Origin: Piscinibacter sp. XHJ-5
Lineage (GTDB): Bacteria > Pseudomonadota > Gammaproteobacteria > Burkholderiales > Burkholderiaceae_C
Direction of reading: 5' to 3'
Length of the DNA stretch: 64,000 nucleotides
NCBI RefSeq assembly: GCF_029855045.1
Contig: NZ_CP123228.1
Location: 6,014,001 to 6,078,000 of the forward strand
In this document: in pieces, positions 22,606 through 32,989 of the stretch
How positions within the stretch are numbered: position 1 is the first letter of the stretch
How the letters are laid out: the number at the start of each line of letters is the position of its first letter
Made by a program: the position numbers and the translations under genes
Notes under the pieces: generated by a model
Seen by the model: only the letters and a program-made list of their open reading frames with translations
The model's database searches: none
What the model was told of the DNA's origin: nothing

Positions 22606-24675
22606 ATGGACCGGGGCCAACGCGAGGCGGGAAGCGCGCCGCATGCCGACAGTGCCCGTGACGCCGACGCCGCGGGCGTCGGCCGCATGGAGCGGGCCCT
22701 CATCGCCTCGCGCGACGGCTACTGGGAGCGCAACCTGCGCACCAATGTCAGCTGGTACTCGCCGAGCTTTCGCGCGCTGCTGGGCTTCACCGAGCAGGAG
22801 CTGCCCAACGACCGCGACGTGGTCAATGCGCGGCTGCACCCCGACGACCGCGAGGAATTCCTGCGCCGCTACGAGGAGGCCATCCGGACCTGCGGAACCT
22901 TCGCCTACGAGGGACGCATCCTCGACCGCAACGAGCGCTGGCTGTGGATGCGCGGTCGCGGGCGCGTCTGGGTGGGCGCCGACGGTCGCCCCGAGCTGAT
23001 CAGCGGCGCGGTGAGCGATGTCACCGCCGAGATGGAAGCATTGCTCGAGCTGGAGCGCCAGCGCCACGACCTCGAGCAGCTCGTGCGCGAGCGCACCGCC
23101 AGCCTCACGGCGGCGCTGGCGCAGGCCGAGCAGGGACGGCGCGAGGCCGATGCGGCCAACGAGGCGAAATCGCGTTTCCTCGCGCACATGAGCCACGAGA
23201 TCCGCACGCCGCTGAACGGCATCCTCGGCCTCACGGAGCTCGCCCTGCGGGTCACGCGGTCGGCGGCCGAGCGGCGCTACCTCGAGGTGGCGCTGCAGTC
23301 CGGGCAGGCGCTGCTGCAGGTCATCAACAACGTGCTCGACTTCTCGCGCATCGAGGCCGAACGCGTGCCGATCAACGACGAGCCGTTCGACCTGGCCGAT
23401 GCGATGGCCGAAGCGATGCGCGCGGTCGTGCCGCTGGTCCGCGCCAAGCGCCTGTCGATGCTGTACGACTACCTGGGCGACATCACGTGGGTGCGCGGTG
23501 ACGCGCCGCGCCTGCGCCAGGTGTTGACCAACCTGATCGGCAACGCCGCCAAGTTCACCGAACGCGGCCACGTGAAGCTCAGTGCGCAGGTCGTCCCGGC
23601 CGGACCGGACCGCTGCGTCGCGACCCTGCGCGTCGAGGACAGCGGCCCGGGCATCGCGCCGGGACAGCTCGCGCGCCTGTTCGATGCCTTCGAGCAGGGC
23701 GACACCAGCGCGACGCGGCGCCACGGCGGCACGGGCCTGGGCCTGTCGATCGCGCGTGGATTGGCGCAGGCCATGGGCGGCGACATCGCGGCGCAAAGCA
23801 CGCCGGGCGCCGGCGCCACCTTCACGGTGACGCTGCCGCTGGGCCGCGCCGACGACCCCGACCCGCTGCCCGACCCGGCCAGCGGCCACGCCTGGCTGGT
23901 GTACCGCCGCGAGCTGGCAGCCGAGCTCATGCAGCAGCGGCTCGAGCGCAAGGGCTGGACCTCGCTGCTGTTTCCCGGCGTGCCCGAGGCCATCGCGCAG
24001 GCGCGCTTGCTGCCGCCCGAACGCAAGCCGGCGCTGGCCATGCTGCCCGAGCACGTGCTGGACGCAGACGCCGACCTGCGCACGTTGCGCAGCGTGCTGC
24101 CCGACACGCACATCGTGCTGCTGGTACGCGTCGACTGGCTGAACACCCGCTTCGAGCGCCTGGCGAGGGAGCTCGGCATGCCGTTGATGTTGCTGCCGCT
24201 GACGCCGCGCGACCTGAAGCTGGTCACCGGCGGCGATCGCCTGAGGCCGGCCGCGCCGTCGGAGCCGGCCCCCCACACGCCGAACGCGCAGGCCCCCGTG
24301 CTGATGGTGGAGGACAACGAGGTCAACCGGATGATCGGCGACGAGTTCCTGCGCGCGCTCGGGCTGCCGACGCGGGTGGTCGCCAGCGGCGAGGAAGCAC
24401 TGGCCGCCTGCGCTCAGGAACCGCCGTCGCTGGTCCTGATGGACCTGCAGATGCCTGGCATGGACGGCTTCGAGACGGCGCGACGGCTGCGCGCGATGCA
24501 AGACGATGGCCGTCTGCCGCCCTTCCCCATCGTCGCGCTGACGGCGCATGCGCTGGAAAGCGATGCGGTGCGCTCACGCGCGGCCGGCATGGACGGGTTC
24601 CTCAGCAAGCCGATCATGCTGGAGTCGCTGCGGGGCGAGCTGGCGCGGTGGTTGCCGGCCTTGCGGGAGGCTTGA
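22606..24675 (+). CDS. Hybrid sensor histidine kinase (PAS-HisKA-HATPase-REC)
   Basis: A 689-residue soluble kinase with no membrane helix. In order: a PAS fold (about 30-145), a coiled coil, HisKA with the phospho-His in FLAHMSHEIRTPLNG (about 200), HATPase_c with N (LTNLIGNAAKFTERG), G1 (VEDSGPGI) and G2 (GGTGLGLSIARGL) boxes, a degenerate receiver-like segment (about 425-545) without a clear phospho-acceptor Asp, and a true C-terminal receiver with Asp in LVLMDLQMPGMDG. Such kinases usually pass phosphate to a separate HPt protein; none is encoded nearby. The signal sensed is unknown, and no ribosome binding site is obvious. Confidence 0.92.
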   Translation: MDRGQREAGSAPHADSARDADAAGVGRMERALIASRDGYWERNLRTNVSWYSPSFRALLGFTEQELPNDRDVVNARLHPDDREEFLRRYEEAIRTCGTFAYEGRILDRNERWLWMRGRGRVWVGADGRPELISGAVSDVTAEMEALLELERQRHDLEQLVRERTASLTAALAQAEQGRREADAANEAKSRFLAHMSHEIRTPLNGILGLTELALRVTRSAAERRYLEVALQSGQALLQVINNVLDFSRIEAERVPINDEPFDLADAMAEAMRAVVPLVRAKRLSMLYDYLGDITWVRGDAPRLRQVLTNLIGNAAKFTERGHVKLSAQVVPAGPDRCVATLRVEDSGPGIAPGQLARLFDAFEQGDTSATRRHGGTGLGLSIARGLAQAMGGDIAAQSTPGAGATFTVTLPLGRADDPDPLPDPASGHAWLVYRRELAAELMQQRLERKGWTSLLFPGVPEAIAQARLLPPERKPALAMLPEHVLDADADLRTLRSVLPDTHIVLLVRVDWLNTRFERLARELGMPLMLLPLTPRDLKLVTGGDRLRPAAPSEPAPHTPNAQAPVLMVEDNEVNRMIGDEFLRALGLPTRVVASGEEALAACAQEPPSLVLMDLQMPGMDGFETARRLRAMQDDGRLPPFPIVALTAHALESDAVRSRAAGMDGFLSKPIMLESLRGELARWLPALREA

Positions 24676-24695
24676 GCGGCGAGGTTCGCCGCAAG
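24671..24695. terminator. Weak hairpin after the kinase gene
   Basis: GCGGCGA and TCGCCGC form a 7-bp stem around GGT, extended by CTT/AAG across a bulge, in the 33-base gap between two convergent genes. There is no T run. Confidence 0.3.
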
Positions 24696-24708
24696 CTTCG
24701 CGGCGTCG

Positions 24709-25548
24709 TCACGCCCCCGCCAGGAACCTCTCCACCAGCGCGAACTGCGCCGGCGTGTTCAACGCCGGTGCATGCCCGCAATCGGGGATCTCGATGACCA
24801 CCGCGCGCGGTCCGCGGGTGCGCATCCCATCGGCGGTTTGGGCGAGCAGGAGGTCGGAGCTCTCGCCGCGCAGGCACAGCACCGGCAGGTCGAGGCTGTC
24901 CCATGCGTCCCACAGGAGATAGTCGTCGTCGTGGTGGGTGAACTGCATCACCATCGCCGGATCGTAGTGCGGGGTCACGCGGCCGTCGGGCAGGCGGCGC
25001 GTCGAGGTTTCGGTGAGGCGCCGCCACTGCGCGTCGCTGAGCCAGCCGTAAGGCTTGTAGATGGTGCGGAAGTACTGCTCCAGCTCGCTCACCGTGTCGA
25101 ACGCCGCCGGGTTGCCGGCGTAGCTTCGGATGCGCGCGATCGCCGCATCGGCGAGCTGCGGCCCGTTGTCGTTGAGCACCAGCCGGCGGATGCGACCGCG
25201 CAGCGGGCCGGCCGCGGCCAGCGTGCCGATCGCACCGCCCATCGACGTTCCCAGCCAATGGAAGCGGTCGAGCCCGAGCTGGTCGACCAACGACACCGCC
25301 AGCTTCACGTAGAACGCCAGGCAGTACTCACGCGCCGGATCGGGGCTCCACTGGCTCAGACCGCGCCCCAGGGTGTCGGGGCAGATCACGCGATAGCGCT
25401 GCGCGAGGTGCTCGGCGATGTCGTCCATGTCGCGGCAGGTGCGTGCCAGGCCGTGCCAGGCGATCACGGTCTCCTCGTTGGCGTCGCCCCACTCGGTGTA
25501 GTGCAGCTCGCGCCCTTCGCAACGCAGGTAGCGGGAGGTGGGATTCAT
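24709..25548 (-). CDS. Alpha/beta hydrolase, last gene of the PHB operon
   Basis: A 279-residue alpha/beta-fold hydrolase. The nucleophile elbow is GTSMGG (about residue 100), the acid is likely in the strand after LCLRGESSD, and the catalytic His is in IPDCGHAP (about 257). There is no signal peptide, so it is cytoplasmic. It lies 19 bases after the 3-hydroxybutyrate-oligomer hydrolase gene on the same strand. From context it could cleave imported hydroxyalkanoate oligomers or related esters; the sequence alone does not show the substrate. Confidence 0.85.
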   Translation of the reverse strand: MNPTSRYLRCEGRELHYTEWGDANEETVIAWHGLARTCRDMDDIAEHLAQRYRVICPDTLGRGLSQWSPDPAREYCLAFYVKLAVSLVDQLGLDRFHWLGTSMGGAIGTLAAAGPLRGRIRRLVLNDNGPQLADAAIARIRSYAGNPAAFDTVSELEQYFRTIYKPYGWLSDAQWRRLTETSTRRLPDGRVTPHYDPAMVMQFTHHDDDYLLWDAWDSLDLPVLCLRGESSDLLLAQTADGMRTRGPRAVVIEIPDCGHAPALNTPAQFALVERFLAGA

Positions 25549-25567
25549 GGAGCTCGCCGCGAAGAGA

Positions 25568-27769
25568 TCAATCCGGCACGTGCAGCGTGCGGCCTTGCAT
25601 CGTGATGCGGTCGGTGTCGGCCGGGTGCAGCGCGATCGGCGGCACGTTGGCCTCGGTGATGGACGGGGCGGCGCCCGGGGTGCCGCCGCGCGGGAGGGTG
25701 CGCACCACCTGGCTCGGCGGCAGCGGCTTGCCCTGGCGCAGGTGCTCGTACATCGCGTCGAGCGCGCGGTTCAGATACACGTGCAGCGGCACGTAGCGCG
25801 TGTCGTAGCCGGGCAGCAGCGTGGGCAGGCCGATGAAGCCGTCGAAGTGCTGCGCATTCGTCACCTCGATGTACGACAGCTGGCTCCGATGGCCCTCGAC
25901 GCGCTTGTTCAACGCGGTGTACGGACGCGAGGTGTGGTTCACCGGCAGCAGCGCGTCGGCGCGGCCGTGCACGATCAGCGCCGGCTTGCCGTTCAGGTCG
26001 CCGCTGCGCCGCGTCTCGTCGATGCCCCGCTGCAGCGCCTGCGCGGCGGCATCCTCGCCGGTCAGCAGGGCGCGCAGGCACAGCGCGCCGTCGAGGTTGA
26101 AGTCCTGCTTCAGCGTCGACGGCGAGAACGAGAACAGGTCTCGCAGCGCGAAGCCGGGGTTGAGGTCGTTGATCAGCTGCACGCCGGACGACGGCGGCAC
26201 GCCGTTGCCCGTGGCTGCCATGGGGGCCAGCAGCAGGGGGTTCAGCGGCGCCACCAGCCCCGTGGGCGTCGTCGCCGCGAAGCTGTAGCCGCACAGGGAG
26301 TCGGCGACGCCGGCGCGCGCCAGCGCGTTGGCGAAGGTCACGCTGACCGCCGGGGCCACCTCGAATGCCGCCAGGGACGCGTGCAGCACCGCCGACTCGG
26401 GCTCCCAGCCATAGGCGGCGAGTGTGGCCAGCGCTTCGTTCGCCTGCGCCTCCAGCGTGTCCCCGCCCAGCAGGCCCTTGGCCTTGAGCGACGCGCAGCG
26501 GTTGGCGGCGAAGGCCGCGACGACGAAGGCCGAGCCGGGCGCCCCTGCCACGTGCGGGGACAGCGCCGCGCAGCTCTGGTAGAGATTGGCGTGGGTGGTG
26601 AAGTCGTACAGCGTCTTGCCGGTCGTGGGCTGCAGCGTCGTGCCGCGGCGGATCGCGATGCCGGTCTGCGCCGGCAATTCGACCGCCGGCTCGGACACGG
26701 CCACGCCGTCGATCAAACGCTCACGATCAAGCTCGGCGGCCGCGATCGCCGCGCCGCCGCCGTTGGAGATGCTGGAAGCGATGACCAGCGTGTGCCCCGG
26801 ACGGATCGTTCGCAGCTTGCGGCCTTGCGGCAGCGCGATGCCATGTCGCTCGTTGAGCGCCCAGTAGGCGAACTCCACCGCCTGCAGCGTGAAGCGGCCC
26901 CAATCCTTCTCCGGATTGCGCTGCGAATGCGCGTGCTTGAACGCGAAGCGCTCCGGGCGGGCGGCGTTGAGGGCGGCACGCTGCGCATCGGTCAGCGGCG
27001 CGCGGAACTGCGCGCGATCGCCGGCCAGCGCAGCCGTCGTGCGCGTGCCGTCGATCAGCGGCACGGTGTCGTTCGCCAGGTCGTGCGGCGCGCTGCCGGT
27101 GCCCTTGTCGGTGTAGGCCACGGCGCAGCCGCGCTTGAGTCCCCATTCGCCGGTGCTGATCGCGCCGTACACGCCGCGCGATCCCGACGAGGTGGCCGTC
27201 ACGATGCAGGGCCGGCGCGGGTCGAAGCTCGCCGGCACCTGCACCAGGAGCACCACGTTCTGCGGCTCGCCCTCGCTGCCGTCGGCGCCGCGGCTGAAGG
27301 CGACGTATTCGGTGCCGGCGATCTTCCCTTCGCCGCTGGTGATGCTGCCGTCGGCGCCGACGTTCGGCCCGTACAGCGTGCCGTAGCCGCCGGCGGCCGT
27401 CATGTCGACGATCGCGCGGTAGCTGTTGTAGATGGCGGCGCGGCGCAGTTCGGCGGCGGTGGGCACCAGCGCGTTGGCGAACGGCGGCAGGGCGCCCCCG
27501 AGGCCGGTCTTGCCGAGGCCCGCGGTCAGCAGGTCGTCGGCGTGGCCGTCGTAGTCGGTGACGTGCACCTCGCCGTGCACGAAGGACGGCAGGCGATTGA
27601 ACATGCCGCGCGGCCCTGCGACGTCGGCCGAAGCGCCCGCCACCGACTGCGCCGCGGCATTGCGCTCGGACGCCGGCACCGACTCGCTCGCGACCGGCGC
27701 GTCGCCGCCGCCGCCGCAAGCGGCGAGCAGCGCCGCGCCAAGAACCGCCAGCCCCTTCAGGATCTTCAT
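25568..27769 (-). CDS. D-(-)-3-hydroxybutyrate oligomer hydrolase, lipoprotein
   Basis: A 733-residue protein of the 3HB-oligomer hydrolase family (EC 3.1.1.22), which cuts the short oligomers released from poly(3-hydroxybutyrate) to monomers. The N terminus is a lipoprotein signal with lipobox LLAAC followed by a Gly-rich linker, so it is probably membrane-anchored. The likely nucleophile Ser is in ASSISNGGG (about residue 334), and a late His is in TNAQHFDGF. The ATG at 27769 overlaps the livM stop as ATGA, and GGAG lies about 9 bases upstream. Coupling to a permease gene suggests that hydrolysis and uptake work together. Confidence 0.92.
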   Translation of the reverse strand: MKILKGLAVLGAALLAACGGGGDAPVASESVPASERNAAAQSVAGASADVAGPRGMFNRLPSFVHGEVHVTDYDGHADDLLTAGLGKTGLGGALPPFANALVPTAAELRRAAIYNSYRAIVDMTAAGGYGTLYGPNVGADGSITSGEGKIAGTEYVAFSRGADGSEGEPQNVVLLVQVPASFDPRRPCIVTATSSGSRGVYGAISTGEWGLKRGCAVAYTDKGTGSAPHDLANDTVPLIDGTRTTAALAGDRAQFRAPLTDAQRAALNAARPERFAFKHAHSQRNPEKDWGRFTLQAVEFAYWALNERHGIALPQGRKLRTIRPGHTLVIASSISNGGGAAIAAAELDRERLIDGVAVSEPAVELPAQTGIAIRRGTTLQPTTGKTLYDFTTHANLYQSCAALSPHVAGAPGSAFVVAAFAANRCASLKAKGLLGGDTLEAQANEALATLAAYGWEPESAVLHASLAAFEVAPAVSVTFANALARAGVADSLCGYSFAATTPTGLVAPLNPLLLAPMAATGNGVPPSSGVQLINDLNPGFALRDLFSFSPSTLKQDFNLDGALCLRALLTGEDAAAQALQRGIDETRRSGDLNGKPALIVHGRADALLPVNHTSRPYTALNKRVEGHRSQLSYIEVTNAQHFDGFIGLPTLLPGYDTRYVPLHVYLNRALDAMYEHLRQGKPLPPSQVVRTLPRGGTPGAAPSITEANVPPIALHPADTDRITMQGRTLHVPD

Positions 27770-28854
27770 CGGGTGTCTCCTCGTGTGGTTTGTGTCGTCG
27801 ATGCGGCGCGCAGCCGACCCACCACCCCGCTGGGGAAGTGATAGACGGACAGCACGAACAGGATGCCCAGCCACAGCAGCCAGCGGTCGGGCGAAACGAG
27901 CTGCGACACCACCGGCACGCCCTCCACGGCCGAGGCACCGAGCTTCATCAGGTCCTGCAGGTAGCTCTGCGCCAGCAGGAACAGCACGCCGCCGACGATG
28001 GCTCCGTAGATCGTGCCCATGCCGCCGATCACGACGATCAGCAGGATGTCGAGCATGATCTCGAACGACAGCGAGGTGTCGGGCCCGTTGTAGCGCAGCC
28101 AGAGCGCCAGCAGGCATCCGGCCAGCGTGGCGAACAGCGCCGAGAGCACGTTGGACAGCGTGCGGTAGACCACGGTGCGGTAGCCGATGGCCTCGGCGCG
28201 AAAATCGTTCTCGCGAATGGCCTGGAGCACGCGCCCGAACGGCGAGTTGACGATGCGAAGCATCACGAGCACCAGCACCACCGCCGCCACGAACAGCAGG
28301 TAGTAGGTGACGAAGCGGCCGTCGATGGACGCACCCAGCCAGGGGTCCTCGAGGTACTGCGTGCCGGGCTGCAGCGCCTCGGGCACCTTGAAGTTGAGGC
28401 CGTCCTCGCCGCCGGTGAATTCCGACAGCTGCGACGCCAGCGTGAGAAAGGCCGAGGCCACGGCGAGCGTGATCATCGCGAAGAAGATGGCCTTCACGCG
28501 CAGGCTGAACAGGCCGATGACCAGCGACAGCAGCAGCGAGACCACCAGCGCCGCGGCCACACCCACCAGCACCGCCCCCCAGCCGGGTCCGATCCGCGTG
28601 CTGGCGATGGCGACACCGTAGGCGCCGATGCCGAAGAACATGGTGTGCGCGAAGCTGACGATGCCGGTGTAGCCCAGCAGCAGGTCGTAGCTCGCCACCA
28701 GCACGATGAACACCAGCACCTTCGCGGCGACGTTGAGCGCCTTGGTGCCCGGGAAGAGAAACGGCGTGAGCGCGAGGCCGAGCACGATGACGACCAGCAT
28801 CAGCGTGAGCCAGCGGTTGCGCGGCAGGTCATGGGAGAGCAGTCGGTTCAGCAT
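27766..28854 (-). CDS. livM: ABC transporter permease, LivM type
   Basis: A 362-residue inner-membrane permease of the branched-chain amino acid (HAAT) family with about 8-10 helices. The family motif for contact with the ATPase, SPFGRVLQAIRENDFRAEAIGY, is present. The start at 28854 lies 8 bases after the livH stop, with GAGG upstream. The last bases overlap the oligomer hydrolase start. The name refers to the family; from context the substrate is more likely 3-hydroxybutyrate or its oligomers than an amino acid (inference). Confidence 0.93.
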   Translation of the reverse strand: MLNRLLSHDLPRNRWLTLMLVVIVLGLALTPFLFPGTKALNVAAKVLVFIVLVASYDLLLGYTGIVSFAHTMFFGIGAYGVAIASTRIGPGWGAVLVGVAAALVVSLLLSLVIGLFSLRVKAIFFAMITLAVASAFLTLASQLSEFTGGEDGLNFKVPEALQPGTQYLEDPWLGASIDGRFVTYYLLFVAAVVLVLVMLRIVNSPFGRVLQAIRENDFRAEAIGYRTVVYRTLSNVLSALFATLAGCLLALWLRYNGPDTSLSFEIMLDILLIVVIGGMGTIYGAIVGGVLFLLAQSYLQDLMKLGASAVEGVPVVSQLVSPDRWLLWLGILFVLSVYHFPSGVVGRLRAASTTQTTRGDTR

Positions 28855-28862
28855 CGCGATCC

Positions 28863-29902
28863 TCACCGGCTCGTCACCGGATACAGCCCTTGCGGCCGCC
28901 ACAGCAGCACCAGGACCATCAGGCCGATGTTGGAGAACATCGCCACCTTGGGCGCGAGGAAGCCCGTGTAGTTGGCCATCAGTCCGACCAGCAGCGCGCC
29001 GACGAAGCAGCCGAGCGTGGAGCCCAGGCCGCCGATGATGATGACGATGAAGATCAGCACGTTGACCGCCGCCCCCATCTGCGGCACCACGCCCTGCTGG
29101 TACATCCCCCACAGGCTGCCGCCCAGGCCGGCCAGCGCCGAGCCGGCGACGAACACGCCGACGAAGAGCCGGCGGATGCGGTAGCCCAGGCTCTCGACCA
29201 TCTCGCGGTCCTGCACGCCGGCGCGGATCAGCAGGCCGAGCTTGGTGCGGTTGAGCGTGTACAGCATCGCGATCAGCACCGCCGCGCCGACCACCACCGC
29301 GAGCACGCGGAATTTCTCGACCGCCGCGTCGCCGAAGATCAGCGCGCCGCGCAGCGCCTGGGGCAGCGGCAGCGGCTGCGGCCCGGGGCCCCAGATGACC
29401 TTGATCAGCTCCTCGCCGATGATCATGCCGCCCATGGTGATGAGGATCTGCTTCAGGTGCTGGCCGTACACCGGCCGCACCAGCACGCGCTCGAAGGCCC
29501 AGCCCACCGCGCCGGCAACGGCCATCGCGACGACCATGGCCGGAAGGACGGCGGCGAGGTTGCGCCAGAGGCTGTCGGACGCGGTCCAGTCGGCCATCGT
29601 GCCGAGCACGCTCATGCCGACGAAGGCGCCGAGCGCGATGAACACGCCGTGGCCGAAGTTCAGCACATCCATCAGGCCGAACACCAGCGTGAGCCCGGAC
29701 GCGATGATGAAGATGATCATGCCCATCGCAAGGCCGGCGATGGTCAAGGTGACCCAGGTGGGCGAGGAGCCGATGAAGGGCCAGGCGAGCAGCGCGAGCA
29801 GCGGCACCAGTGCCATCGGCACCCAGTCGAAGCTGGCCTTCGGGACGGCCGCGGCGGCCGTGGCGCCCGTTGCCGCCGCCGCGGGGGTGGTGGTCGTCGT
29901 GT

Positions 29903-29906
<4 letters not shown>
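28863..29906 (-). CDS. livH: ABC transporter permease, LivH type
   Basis: A 347-residue inner-membrane permease, partner of LivM. It has an unusual Thr/Ala-rich N-terminal tail of about 25 residues, then hydrophobic helices with the family motifs LVFGLMDVLNFGHGVFIALGAF and TKLGLLIRAGVQDREMVESLGY. Its ATG (29906) overlaps the livF stop as ATGA. It belongs to the SBP-depolymerase-livGFHM-oligomer hydrolase gene run. Confidence 0.94.
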
Positions 29907-30648
<742 letters not shown>

Positions 30649-30652
<4 letters not shown>

Positions 30653-31404
30653 GCGGCCTCCGCCGTCGCCAGGCCAAGGTAGGCGCTCTGGACCACCGGC
30701 GACGCGATCACCGTAGCCGGCTCGCCATCGGCCACCAGCTGCCCGTTGTGCAGCACGATGATGCGGTCGGCCAGCTCGCGCACCACGTCCATCTTGTGCT
30801 CCACCAGCAGGATGGTCTTGTCCTGCTGCGCCTTCAGCGCGCGGATGAGGTCCAGGATCACCGGCACGTCGTCGACGCTCATGCCGGCAGTGGGCTCGTC
30901 GAACATGTACACCGAGGGTTCCAGCGCCATCAGCATCGCGACCTCGAGCTTGCGCTGGTCGCCGTGCGGCAGGCTGGCGGCCGTCGCGTCGGCGCGATCG
31001 CCCAGCTTCACCCGCTCGACCAGCGCATGCGCGCGCTCCAGCGTGTTGCGGTGATCGAGCCACACCGACCACAGGTTGAGTCCTTCGTGCCGCCGGGACT
31101 GCACCGCCAGACGCACGTTCTCCACCACCGAGAGCTGCGGAAACAGCTGGGTAAGCTGGAACGCGCGCCCCAGCCCGCGGTGCGTGCGCGACGAGGCGGT
31201 GTCGCGCGTGATGTCCACGCCGTGGAGGTGCACCGTGCCTTCGCTCGCACGCAGCTGGCCGGAGACGAGGTTGAAGTACGTCGTCTTGCCGGCGCCGTTG
31301 GGGCCGACGATCGCGGTGAGCGTGCCGGGCTGGAAGGCGCAGCTCACGTGGTCCACCGCGACATGGCCGCCGAAGCGGATGGTCAGGTTCTTCGTTTCAA
31401 GCAT
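30649..31404 (-). CDS. livG: ABC transporter ATPase, LivG type
   Basis: A 251-residue ATPase. Walker A is GPNGAGKTT, the signature is the LivG variant LPHGDQRK, Walker B is SVYMFDEPTAGM, and the switch is LVEHKMD. It lies 26 bases after the PHB depolymerase gene and is coupled to livF by an ATGA overlap. Family membership is clear; the transported compound is inferred from context. Confidence 0.95.
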
Positions 31405-31430
31405 GTCGTGTGGTTCGAGGAAAGTTCATC

Positions 31431-32861
31431 TCAGGAACACCCGCCGACCACAAAGTGGTTGGGCCCCGTCTGCTTCAGCGTCGTCGTCACGAACACGTTC
31501 CACAGCCCCATGTTCTGGTTGGACCCGTTCGCATACGCATACCCGCCGCTCTGGTGGGCTCGCCCCGCCGTCGTGTGCGCGTAGTTCGATGACGTGAAGC
31601 ACACCGTCGCGCTGCCCGTGGTCGTGCCCGGGGCCGGCGACGACGGCGGGCTCTCCGCACCGCTGCCGTCGACCGCCTTCACGGTCCAGCTGTAGGTCGT
31701 GCCGGGCGCCAGGCCGGTGTCGGTGTAGCTCGTCGTGCCGACGAGCGATGCGTTGGCCTTGGCGCCGCCGCGGTACACGTTGTAGCCCGCCGCGCCGTTC
31801 ACCGCCGCCCAGCCGATCACCATGCTGGTGTCGGTCGCCCCGGACGTGAACACGCCGGTCGGCGCGGGCAGCGTCGAGGGCGGCGTGCCGCTGCCGATCC
31901 GCTCGACCATCGCCTTGATCGCGGCCATCTGCGGGCCGCTCTTCTTCGCGTAGTCGGGGTTGTCGTAGCCCCACCAGTCCCAGCAGCTGTTGGTCGCCGC
32001 CTGGCTGGTCTGCGGGTACAGCATCACCAACCGGTTGGTGTCGGCCCATCGGTTGTAGCCGGTGCTGCGGACGTACTGCTGGCCCACGTCGGCCGTGTTC
32101 TGCTTGCAGCCGTGCAGGACCACGTGCAACCGGCACGGCGTGCCGGCCGAGCAGGCCTGCGGCACGTAGATCCATCCGGTGCTCGCCATGCCGTGGCCGC
32201 TGATGTAGGCGGTCTGGTCGAACTCGGTGAAGCCGCCCGACAGCGTGCCGTCGTTGCGCGCATTCAGGGGTCCGTACAGCTGCGTGAGGATGGCGCCGGC
32301 GAGGTCGAAGTTGCAGTCGTTGATGTAGGGCGGCGCCTTGACGCTGCAGGCGCCCCCGTAGTCGTCGGTGACGAAGGCATGCTCGGCGGCCAGGTCCTTC
32401 CTGTAGACGATGTTGCCGGCGGGCACGAAGCTCTGGTAATAGGTGAGCAGGTCGTTCATCACCGGCTGCTTGACCGCGCTGTCCAGCGTGCCGGAGAACA
32501 GGTAGAGCCGGGAGGCCGAGAGATTGGACACGGGGTCGAGAAGGCCGCTCGCCGCCCAGCTTCTGGTCGTGTTGACCAGCGTGGCCACCGGGATGCTGGT
32601 GTTGTGTGCCATGCAGCGGCCGGTGGCGTTCACGATGGAGCCCTCTGCGCAGAAGAACGGCCCCCCGGCGACGACGCCGGCGCCCTTCCTGAACGTGGCG
32701 GAGAACGCCACATGCAGCTGCACCGCCATGTAGCCGCCGGAGGACAGGCCGGAAACGGTGGTCTCGGCCGGATCGATCGCGACCTGCGGCAGCGGCGCAG
32801 CGCGCGCCGCCAGCGGCCAGGCCACCACCGACATCACGACAAAGGTCCGCCAGCTCTTCAC
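31431..32861 (-). CDS. Extracellular poly(3-hydroxybutyrate) depolymerase, type 2 motif order
   Basis: A 476-residue secreted enzyme. A signal peptide (MKSWRTFVVMSVVAWPLAARA) is followed by a catalytic domain with lipase box GLSSG (Ser40) close to the N terminus and an oxyanion motif VVLHGCKQ about 210 residues later; this circularly permuted order marks type 2 depolymerases. A fibronectin type III linker (about 325-405) and a C-terminal domain of about 65 residues rich in Ser, Asn and aromatics, probably for polymer binding, follow. The start is GTG with AGGAG 6 bases upstream. It degrades PHB outside the cell and supplies oligomers to the adjacent genes. Confidence 0.93.
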   Translation of the reverse strand: MKSWRTFVVMSVVAWPLAARAAPLPQVAIDPAETTVSGLSSGGYMAVQLHVAFSATFRKGAGVVAGGPFFCAEGSIVNATGRCMAHNTSIPVATLVNTTRSWAASGLLDPVSNLSASRLYLFSGTLDSAVKQPVMNDLLTYYQSFVPAGNIVYRKDLAAEHAFVTDDYGGACSVKAPPYINDCNFDLAGAILTQLYGPLNARNDGTLSGGFTEFDQTAYISGHGMASTGWIYVPQACSAGTPCRLHVVLHGCKQNTADVGQQYVRSTGYNRWADTNRLVMLYPQTSQAATNSCWDWWGYDNPDYAKKSGPQMAAIKAMVERIGSGTPPSTLPAPTGVFTSGATDTSMVIGWAAVNGAAGYNVYRGGAKANASLVGTTSYTDTGLAPGTTYSWTVKAVDGSGAESPPSSPAPGTTTGSATVCFTSSNYAHTTAGRAHQSGGYAYANGSNQNMGLWNVFVTTTLKQTGPNHFVVGGCS

Positions 32862-32881
32862 GCAAGTCTCCTGCTCAACCC

Positions 32882-32989
32882 GCCGGCTTCAGCCGGCTTG
32901 TTCTTCATGCTGGAGCCCCCTCCCGGAGGGGGCTGGGGGAGCAACCGTCCGCGCGCAGCGCTGAAGGCGTCTTCGACGCCTTCAGCGCT
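32882..32989. repeat. Cluster of three hairpins between binding-protein and depolymerase genes
   Basis: Three perfect inverted repeats lie in tandem: a 15-bp stem (AGCGCTGAAGGCGTC, loop TTC) at 32957-32989 that includes the stop codon of the binding-protein gene; a 10-bp stem (AGCCCCCTCC/GGAGGGGGCT) at 32914-32934; and a 7-bp stem (GCCGGCT/AGCCGGC) at 32882-32897. No long T run follows. They may protect the upstream mRNA or act as a partial terminator, giving more binding protein than downstream products. The block may also be a dispersed REP-like element. Confidence 0.8.

Noticed and set aside
21757..24549. A 930-codon minus-strand frame covering the histidine kinase gene
   Set aside because: Only its last 199 codons look real (signal peptide, ribosome binding site at 22356). 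The rest is antisense to the clear kinase gene.
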